NCBI GenBank assembly: GCA_963772555.1 | Contig: CAVYXQ010000008.1 | Span: 241,345 to 305,344 of the forward strand | Direction: 5' to 3' | DNA: 64,000 nucleotides | Source: Roseiarcus sp963772555 | Lineage (GTDB): Bacteria; Pseudomonadota; Alphaproteobacteria; Rhizobiales; Beijerinckiaceae | Shown: piece after piece, positions 57,825 through 64,000 of the stretch | Layout of the letters: the number at the start of each line of letters is the position of its first letter | How positions within the stretch are numbered: the stretch's first letter is position 1 | The notes under the pieces: model-generated | Seen by the model: the letters and a program-made list of their open reading frames with translations, nothing else | Told to the model about the DNA's origin: nothing | The model's database searches: none | Program-made: the position numbers and the translations under genes

Positions 57825-58911
57825 ATGATCAAGAAACTTGTCACCGGCGCCATCCCCCGGCGCAGCATTCTGAAGGGCGCTGCGGCGTTCGGAGCCGTGG
57901 GCGCCTTTCCGGCCATCATCACTCGCTCCGCGTTCGCGGCGGGCAACATCACCGTCGTCAATTCCATCCGATCGCTGTCAAATCCTTACCATGCCACATG
58001 GAACAAGGGCGGCGCGGCGTTCGCGAAAACTGTCGGCGCTGACTATGTGACCCTGGTGACGGAAGGCAATAGCGAAAAGGGAATTGCCGATATTAAGGCG
58101 ATACTCGCGAAAACTGGCGGCAATTGCGTTATCAATGTCGACCTAACGACAGCCCGGACGCCCGGCCGATCGTCCAGGCGTGCAAGGAGGCCGGCGCCTA
58201 TGTCGTCACCCAGTGGAACAAGCCCAATGACCTGCATCCCTGGGATTTCAACCCAAACTACGTCGCCCACATTTCGTTCAGCGGCGTTCCATACGGAAAG
58301 GCGATGGCGGAAGCGCTGATCAAGGCAATGGGCGGCAAGGGCGGCATAGTCGCGCTCGGCGGTATCGATTTAACGTGCCGGCGATCGAGCGGAAAGCTGG
58401 CCTGATGGATGCGCTCAAGGCCAACCCCGGTGTTCAATTGCTTGACATGCAGGTCGCCAATTGGTCGGCCACGGAAGCTCTGCAGAAGACAAATGCGTGG
58501 CTGACGCAGTTTGGAGACAAGATTGGTGGAATTTGGGCGGCTAACGACGATATGGCATTGGCTGCCGTCGAAGCTTTACGAAGCGATGGCAAAGCCGGCA
58601 AGTTGCCAGTCACAGGAATTGACGGAATTCAGCTCGCAGTCGAAGCGATCCTTAAGGGTGAGATGGTTGGCACCGTCGCCTGGGATCCCTTCTGGCAGGG
58701 CGGGATGGGTCTTTCGATCGGGTACCATGCCAAGACCGGCAATTTCGACCCGTCGAAAGAGCCTAAAGACCACCGAGAATTCTACGGGAAGGGCGTCATC
58801 ATTACTTCGGACAACGCCAAGGCTTTCTACGACAGCAACATCAAGGCCGAACCTAAGCTCGAGTGGAATGACATCTGGGGCCGCGTTAGCGGACAGATCC
58901 AGTACAACTAG
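57825..58911 (+). pseudogene. Sugar ABC transporter substrate-binding protein with two frameshifts
   Basis: The ATG at 57825 has GGAGGA 8 bases before it. A Tat-type signal (PRRSILKGAAAFGAVGAFPAIITRSAFA) leads into GNITVVNSIRSLSNPYHATWNKGG. Near 58147 the frame moves to NDSPDARPIVQACKEAGAYVVTQWNKPNDLHPWDF, and near 58370 to VPAIERKAGLMDALKANPGVQLLDMQVANWSATEALQKTN. Each join fits one lost base (the first in a CCC run). The whole is a type I sugar receptor for ribose/polyol-class ligands. As written it would not be made in full. Confidence 0.87.
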
Positions 58912-59093
58912 AAGGAATTCGCTGACTGCGGGCGCGTCTCGGCGCGCCCGTCGCGCTGACTCAGCTGTTCTGTAGCCTCGACGCGACCTCGCCCCGAAAG
59001 GCAACGTCCCTGAGCGCATCCCTGAACATTGCGCCACCCACAACCGCGTCCGCCCCGACGACGCGGCGCTGGCGGGCGGCGACATGGGCGCCA

Positions 59094-60009
59094 GTGATGG
59101 TCCTCTTCCTCCTGTGTGCGATTATTGCGGCCATCAATCACAATTTTCTTAGCCTTGGGAATTTCGTGCGGATGAGTCAGGACGCGGCGATCCCACTTGT
59201 GCTCGGTCTGGGCGAGACATTCATCATCCTGATGGGATCGATGACCTCTCCGTCGAAGGTATCCTGACTTTGGCTGCCGTAATTCTGTCGATGACTGTTC
59301 TCAACGGGATGAACGACAACAATCTAGGCATCGTGGCTGTCCTGCTAGTGCTGGCGGTCGGGGCATTCGTCGGGTTCGTGAATGGCGTCATTCACGTCCG
59401 CCTGAGGGTGCCCTCGTTCATGGTCACTCTGGGGACTTGGTTTATCGGGGTCGGGCTTGCGAATGCGCTTCTCGGTGGCATGGCCACCAGGATCAACGAC
59501 CCCTGGATACGAGGCTTGGCAATCCAAAGAGCGCTCGGCTTTCCATGGGGCGTTTGGCTGGCCCTCGCTTGCCTCGCGGTAGCCCTGGTCATTCAGAATT
59601 TTACGCGCATTGGCCGCTATATATACGCCCTGGGGGGTGGCGAGGAACTTGCCGCGCTATCCGGCATTCCGGTTGCGCGTGTCCGGATCGCCACATTTAC
59701 GCTCGCTGGCGTTTTCTACGCAATCGGCGGCATACTCCGGCGGCGCAACTTGGCCTGGGCAACGCTCAAATCGGCAACGGGCGCCTGTTTACAACCGTGA
59801 CCGCAGTCGTCGTCGGCGGAACGGCGCTGTCCGGCGGACAGGGCGGCGTATTGCAAACGTTCGTCGGTGTGCTCATCGTGTCCGTTTTGTCGAACGGAAT
59901 GGTGCTCATGGGTGTGCCGCCGAGTATGCAGATCGGTTTTCAGGGCCTGATGATTATCGCCGCCGTCTCATTGTCTATCGACCGCAAGCTGATGCGGATC
60001 GTCAAATGA
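59094..60009 (+). pseudogene. Sugar ABC transporter permease with two frameshifts
   Basis: Part one, VLFLLCAIIAAINHNFLSLGNFVRMSQDAAIPLVLGLGETFIILMGS, ends at a stop at 59265 just where homologues read IDLSVEGILTLAAV; the latter is in the next frame. That frame runs to about 59742 (IATFTLAGVFYAIGGIL) and is followed by AAQLGLGNAQIGNGRLFTTVTAVVVGGTALSGGQGG in the third, which ends at 60009. Each break needs one added base. The true start is probably upstream of 59094 and unclear. The stop overlaps the ATPase start. Confidence 0.82.
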
Positions 60010-61532
60010 AAGTGAGCACTTCCGAGCCCGCCCTTTCGATGGTCCGGATCGAAAAGCGCTTCCCGGGCGTCCACGCGCTGAGGCAGGTGTCGATCGAGAT
60101 CAAGAGGGGTGAGGTCGTTGGACTTATCGGCGAGAACGGCGCCGGTAAATCGACACTCATGAAGATACTGAACGGCGTCTATCAGCCGGACTCGGGGCAA
60201 ATCATCATTGCGGGGAAGCCGTCGCGTCTCGAAAACGCCGCGGACGCCAACCGAAAAGGCATCGGCATGGTGTTTCAGGAACAGTCCCTGCTCACCAATC
60301 TCACGGTCGGAGAAAACATCTATCTCGGCAATGAGGCGCAATTCACGCAATTCGGACTTCTCCGTTGGAGAGATCTCTACGCGGACGCGGCGCGTCAACT
60401 TGAAAAAGTCAAAGTCGACGTCGATCCGCGCATGCGCACCGACGACCTCAGCTTCGCTGCGCGCCAGATGGTGGAACTAGCCAAGGCGTTGACCCTCGAG
60501 GAGGACGCTGCCGGCCATCTGGTGATTCTGCTCGACGAGCCCACCTCCGTGCTTGAGCGGGCGGAGATCGACATCCTGTTTGCGCGCGTGCGGGCTCTTA
60601 AATCGCGCGCATCTTTCGTTTTCGTCTCGCATCGATTGGATGAGGTGTTGCAACTGGCCGACCGCGTCTACGTCATGAAAGACGGCGCAGTTGTCGCTGA
60701 GTTGCCGACGGCGGACGCCGATGTGACGACGCTGCATCGGCTCATGGTCGGCCGCAGCTTGCAGGCTGAATATTATCGTGAGCCGTTGCAGAGACCAATT
60801 CAGCCGCATGTGTTGCTCGAAGTCGAGGGGCTCTCATACGGCAAGGCGTACAGGGACGTCAGCTTCAAACTTCACGCCGGGGAAATTCTGGGTATCGCGG
60901 GTGTCATCGGGTCAGGTCGCGAAGAGTTAGCTCGCACCCTCGCAGGATTCGCTCCGCATGAAGGCGGCAACATCCGGATCGCCGGTCGCGAAGTGGCGCT
61001 GGCGACGCCTGCCGATGCGGTCGATCTTGGCATCGGCTACGTCCCACGCGAACGGCGCGTTGAAGGGCTCGTGCTCTTTCTGCCCGTTGCGGCCAACATC
61101 ACATTGGCGGATCTCGCCAGCCTAACTCGTTACGGTTTGGTCGACGCGCGCGAGGAGCAGCGGCGGGCACGGCAGTGGGTGGAACGGCTAAAGATTTGCA
61201 CGCCAAATATCCAGGCGCTCTGTCTCAATCTCTCCGGGGGCAACCAGCAAAAGGTCGTTCTGGCGAAATGGCTGAACGCGAAAGCGAGGATTCTCATTCT
61301 CGATCACCCTACGCGCGGCCTCGACGTCGGCGCCAAGGAAGAAGTCTATGAGTTCGTGCGAGCCGTCACGGCAGAGGGCCTGGCGATCGTTTTGACGTCA
61401 GACACTCTCGAAGAGACTATAGGTCTCAGTCACAGCATTGTCGTCATGCGCGACGGCGAAATCACTTATCGCGCCGAAGCAAATCCGGGCGGAAAACCGC
61501 GGCAGATCGACCTCATTGGGCACATGATTTAG
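60006..61532 (+). CDS. Sugar ABC transporter ATP-binding protein (double NBD, RbsA/MglA type)
   Basis: 508 residues, intact. First domain: Walker A GENGAGKST and Walker B HLVILLDEPTSVLERAEID. Second domain: degenerate Walker A GVIGSGREELA, signature LSGGNQQKVVLAKWL and ILILDHPTRGLDVGAKEEVYEF, in which the usual catalytic Glu of LDEPT is His. Such fused, asymmetric ATPases power CUT2 sugar importers. It is coupled by ATGA to the permease upstream and followed 8 bases later by a second permease. Confidence 0.93.
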   Translation: MKVSTSEPALSMVRIEKRFPGVHALRQVSIEIKRGEVVGLIGENGAGKSTLMKILNGVYQPDSGQIIIAGKPSRLENAADANRKGIGMVFQEQSLLTNLTVGENIYLGNEAQFTQFGLLRWRDLYADAARQLEKVKVDVDPRMRTDDLSFAARQMVELAKALTLEEDAAGHLVILLDEPTSVLERAEIDILFARVRALKSRASFVFVSHRLDEVLQLADRVYVMKDGAVVAELPTADADVTTLHRLMVGRSLQAEYYREPLQRPIQPHVLLEVEGLSYGKAYRDVSFKLHAGEILGIAGVIGSGREELARTLAGFAPHEGGNIRIAGREVALATPADAVDLGIGYVPRERRVEGLVLFLPVAANITLADLASLTRYGLVDAREEQRRARQWVERLKICTPNIQALCLNLSGGNQQKVVLAKWLNAKARILILDHPTRGLDVGAKEEVYEFVRAVTAEGLAIVLTSDTLEETIGLSHSIVVMRDGEITYRAEANPGGKPRQIDLIGHMI

Positions 61533-61540
61533 GGGGGGCG

Positions 61541-62500
61541 ATGGAACCAGTTGCGATCTGGCTGCAGTCATATGACTTGCGGAAGTGGCTGCCGCTAGCC
61601 ACGCTCGTGGTTCTCGTAGTCCTGGTCGGCGTCGTCCAGCCGAGTTTCTTGCGACCCAGCACACTCGTCGAGCTAGCAAGCGACACCGCCGTGCTCTTTA
61701 TTCTTGCGACCGGCGTTACCTTCGTCATTATGCTCGGTGGCATAGACCTATCCATCCAGTCGATGGCCTCGCTCGCCAGTGTAGTCGTCGCGCTTACCGT
61801 CGGCCGTTTGGGCTACGGCTCTTACGTTCTGGCCATTGCGATCGGAGCCTTTGCAGGATTTTGTTCCGGGATTGTCCACGTCCGGTTGAAGATCCCGTCC
61901 TTCATCGCCACGCTCGCGATGGGCGGCGTCCTTTTTAGCGCAGCCCTGGTGATTTCGAAGGAGCGCTCCATCACTTTGGACGACGCGGGGCGCGGCTATC
62001 AGACTTGGATTACCGGCAACGCGTTTGGCTTGCCGAATGTCATTGCCGTCGGCCTCGTTGTGCTGGTCTTGGCCCACATCGTCCAGGCGCATACGCGTTT
62101 CGGCCGCTACAGCTCAGCGATCGGGGCCGGCGAACCCGCCGCCTACGCTTCCGGCGTAAAAGTGAGTTGTCAAAAAATCCTGGCGTTCGTCCTTTCGTCA
62201 GGCTTCGCCACGCTTGCCGGCGTCATTCTCGCGGGTCGGCTTGCCAGTGGATCCCCCACACTTGCCTCCGAACTGCTCCTGCCTTCGATCGCCGCGGTCG
62301 TGGTAGGAGGAACCGCGATAACGGGAGGAGTCGGAAGCATATGGCGTACGCTCGTCGGAGCATTGATCATCTCGGTTGTGCGCATTGGCATGACGTTTCT
62401 TGGCGTCGACATATTTGCTCAAAACATCGTCTTCGGCGCGGTGCTTATCGGCGCTGTCGCGATCACCATCGATCGTTCGAAGATACCGATCGTAAAATAG
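61541..62500 (+). CDS. Sugar ABC transporter permease (second permease of the operon)
   Basis: 319 residues, intact: TAVLFILATGVTFVIMLGGIDLSIQSMASLASVVVAL, VRLKIPSFIATLAMGGVLFSAALVISKE and AAVVVGGTAITGGVGSIWRTLVGALIISVVRIGM are BPD_transp_2 hallmarks, with about nine helices. With the frameshifted first permease it would form a heterodimer. A GGGGGG ribosome site precedes the ATG. Confidence 0.93.
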   Translation: MEPVAIWLQSYDLRKWLPLATLVVLVVLVGVVQPSFLRPSTLVELASDTAVLFILATGVTFVIMLGGIDLSIQSMASLASVVVALTVGRLGYGSYVLAIAIGAFAGFCSGIVHVRLKIPSFIATLAMGGVLFSAALVISKERSITLDDAGRGYQTWITGNAFGLPNVIAVGLVVLVLAHIVQAHTRFGRYSSAIGAGEPAAYASGVKVSCQKILAFVLSSGFATLAGVILAGRLASGSPTLASELLLPSIAAVVVGGTAITGGVGSIWRTLVGALIISVVRIGMTFLGVDIFAQNIVFGAVLIGAVAITIDRSKIPIVK

Positions 62501-62608
62501 CTTTCAGACGAAACCGGCCGGTCGCATTCTTCCTCCTGTTCGAGAAACTTGCCCGCCGGATCGATTGTATCGGCTGATAGCTACAGCTCCCAAGAACGGA
62601 ACTTCGAG

Positions 62609-63379
62609 ATGAGGCTCAAGGACAAGGTCGCGATCGTGACGGGTGGCGCCAGAGGCATAGGCGAGGCAATCGTACGGGCATATATCGCCGAGGGCGCTAT
62701 GGTGGTGATTGCCGACGTCGAGATCGCTATGGCTGAGGCTTTAGCGGTCGAATTCGCCGACAAGGCCCTCGCTATTCGACTCGACGTGCGCGATGCTGCG
62801 TCGATCGACGCGTTGGTGGCGGCCACGGTTTCTAAGCTGGGAGGCATCGATATTCTCGTTAACAACGCCAGCGTCTTCAACATGGCCCCGTTGTCGGAAA
62901 TAACGGAAGCGGATTTTGATAGGCAGTTCGGCATCAACGTCCGCGGACTGATTTTTATGACGAAAGCGGTCGCGGCCCAGATGAAGAAGCAAGGCCGCGG
63001 CGGCAAGATCATCAACATGTCGTCGCAAGCCGGCCGTCGAGGCGAGGCGAATGTGACGGTTTATTGCGCCTCGAAGGCCGCGGTGATCAGCATTACCCAG
63101 TCGCTAGGCCTCGAACTCATCAAGAGTCGTATCAACGTGAACGCGATCGCGCCCGGCGTTGTCGACACCCCCATGTGGGACCAAGTCGATGCGCTCTTTG
63201 CCAAATACGAGAAGCGTCCGATTGGCGAAAAGAAGCGCCTCGTCGGAGAGGCGGTTCCCGCGGGCCGCATGGGCGTCCCGAGCGATTACCGCGGTCCAGC
63301 GGTTTTCCTCGCATCCGCCGAATCCGATTACGTCGTCGCGCAGACGCTCAATGTCGATGGCGGCAATTGGATGAGTTGA
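62609..63379 (+). CDS. smoS: Polyol (L-iditol/sorbitol) 2-dehydrogenase, SDR family
   Basis: 256 residues from MRLKDKVAIVTGGARGIGEAIVRAYIAEGAMVVIADVE. NAD-binding TGGARGIG, NNAS structural motif, catalytic Ser (NMSSQAGRRGEA), YCASK with Tyr and Lys, and the ending SAESDYVVAQTLNVDGGNWMS. The whole line is very like the SmoS/PolS sorbitol dehydrogenases of Rhodobacter-type bacteria. It would oxidise the imported sugar alcohol to a ketose. Its stop shares one base with the kinase remnant behind it. Confidence 0.9.
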   Translation: MRLKDKVAIVTGGARGIGEAIVRAYIAEGAMVVIADVEIAMAEALAVEFADKALAIRLDVRDAASIDALVAATVSKLGGIDILVNNASVFNMAPLSEITEADFDRQFGINVRGLIFMTKAVAAQMKKQGRGGKIINMSSQAGRRGEANVTVYCASKAAVISITQSLGLELIKSRINVNAIAPGVVDTPMWDQVDALFAKYEKRPIGEKKRLVGEAVPAGRMGVPSDYRGPAVFLASAESDYVVAQTLNVDGGNWMS

Positions 63380-63633
63380 TGACGACCCTGCTTGTCACCG
63401 CCGGCAAGATACTCGTTGAGATCATAGCGTCGAAGGTCCTAACCGGGTTTTGCGAAGCCAAAGCCTTCTCGATCCCTGTTCCAGCGGCGGGCGACGAAGG
63501 CCAAGGCGGCTCGGTCTCGTTTAATCCCCTGTCTGCAGGGAATGATGGCGACCCGGCTACGCAGGCCTTCAACCATCGGCTACCGCGGCCGGATTATCTC
63601 CCGCTGTCGTCCGCAGCTGGACGTGATCGCTAA
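63379..63633 (+). pseudogene. Start of a PfkB-type sugar kinase (remnant)
   Basis: 84 codons from the ATG at 63379. MTTLLVTAGKILVEIIASKVLTGFCEAKAFSIPVP resembles the first 35 residues of the PfkB-family kinases that follow polyol dehydrogenases (ILVEIMA, then PxPSGAPAI). After about 63490 the resemblance ends, no ATP or sugar motif follows, and the frame stops at 63633. A deletion or rearrangement has removed the rest. Confidence 0.55.
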
Positions 63634-64000
63634 CGCCCGCTCCTGTGTATTCCTTCCGTTAGCGGGACGGATCAGGAGCGGCGGCGCTGGGACCATTTGG
63701 CCCGTTCAAGTCATAACCCGCGCCGTCACTGCGGCCTCGTCCTGGACAGGCGTTCCTATATCGCCTGCCGAGCCCGATCAGCAAATTCTTGCTAAATACG
63801 GAATTGTGTTCTACAGTTATTCTGGTTATCGCAACAAAGGACGTCCCTTGTCGACCAATCCCTTCGTCTCTCCGCCGCGATGGCTCTCTTGGAAGCGTGC
63901 AGGCTTGCGCGCTCAAGGAAGGTTCATTCGCAAGTCGCTGCCTGAACCACAGCGCAGGCCGCCATCGCTGTTTTTTCCTTTCATTCGCCCGCAACCCTTT
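63634..64000. other. Right-edge region without a supportable gene
   Basis: 367 bases. An A/T-rich patch (63780-63840) may be a promoter. A plus-strand frame from TTG 63848 is open to the window end, so a gene could start here and run out of the window, but nothing in the 50 residues is recognisable. Confidence 0.3.

Noticed and set aside
63659..63994. 111-codon minus-strand frame at the right edge
   Set aside because: No ribosome site, no domain, and composition like non-coding sequence.

Overview
The window is high-GC bacterial chromosome with alphaproteobacterial (Hyphomicrobiales/Rhizobiales-type) gene content: a cbb3-oxidase assembly locus (ccoI-ccoS) beside a FixJ-like regulator, an imuA-imuB-dnaE2 mutasome cassette behind a GAAC-N7-GAAC LexA box, DUF1178, DUF3108, DUF4239 and DUF3618 proteins, and GC-rich mosaic palindromes of the kind common in rhizobial genomes. 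A Beijerinckiaceae/Methylocystaceae-like host is a guess; the order is the safer inference.

Layout. 0-3.1 kb: the 3' part of ccoI (cut by the left edge), ccoS and a FixJ-type response regulator. 3.3-11.6 kb: mixed housekeeping genes (two cNMP-domain proteins, an AcuI-type reductase, a YedK/HMCES abasic-site protein with Tag glycosylase, an HD protein, a dual-specificity-type phosphatase, an Ivy-family protein, an Lrp effector domain without HTH, a nitroreductase and a flavin reductase). 11.7-14.6 kb: a three-gene sugar ABC importer. 14.8-18.2 kb: a probable envelope/stress operon (Ala-rich protein, holin-superfamily protein, DUF3618/LEA-like protein, YihY/BrkB). 18.3-21.4 kb: NDH-2-like oxidoreductase, transglutaminase-like protein and DUF4239 protein.

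22.2-31.1 kb is visibly more A/T-rich and looks acquired. It is a surface-glycan cluster: a zinc-ribbon methyltransferase, a very large DUF4214-methyltransferase-GT9 fusion, a methyltransferase with a TPR-like tail, a WcbI-type protein and a GSCFA protein. A 1,938-bp IS1634-type element has cut the GT9 fusion, with a 5-bp target duplication; removing it restores one 832-codon frame exactly.

31.4-38.4 kb is the SOS mutasome cassette. GC-rich palindromes have entered all three of its genes in frame and also flank a DUF559 gene placed between imuB and dnaE2. 38.5-44.8 kb is a decaying defence/toxin-antitoxin island: a frameshifted HEPN gene, a DUF433 gene with a stub of its toxin, a twice-frameshifted ABC-F gene, a frameshifted Phd antitoxin, VapBC, Phd-VapC with a perfect operator palindrome, and an ISNCY-type element with 15-bp flanking direct repeats.

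45.8-57.4 kb is housekeeping again (BioC-like methyltransferase, ComF, GrxC, DUF1178, DUF3108, GNAT, Ppa, a dipeptide-type ABC transporter without a binding protein, LptE, LeuS). 57.8-63.6 kb is a polyol/sugar operon (binding protein, permease, double-ATPase, permease, SmoS-like dehydrogenase, start of a PfkB-type kinase). Several of its genes, and the essential leuS beside it, carry single-base frameshifts. This raises the question of consensus indel errors versus real decay.
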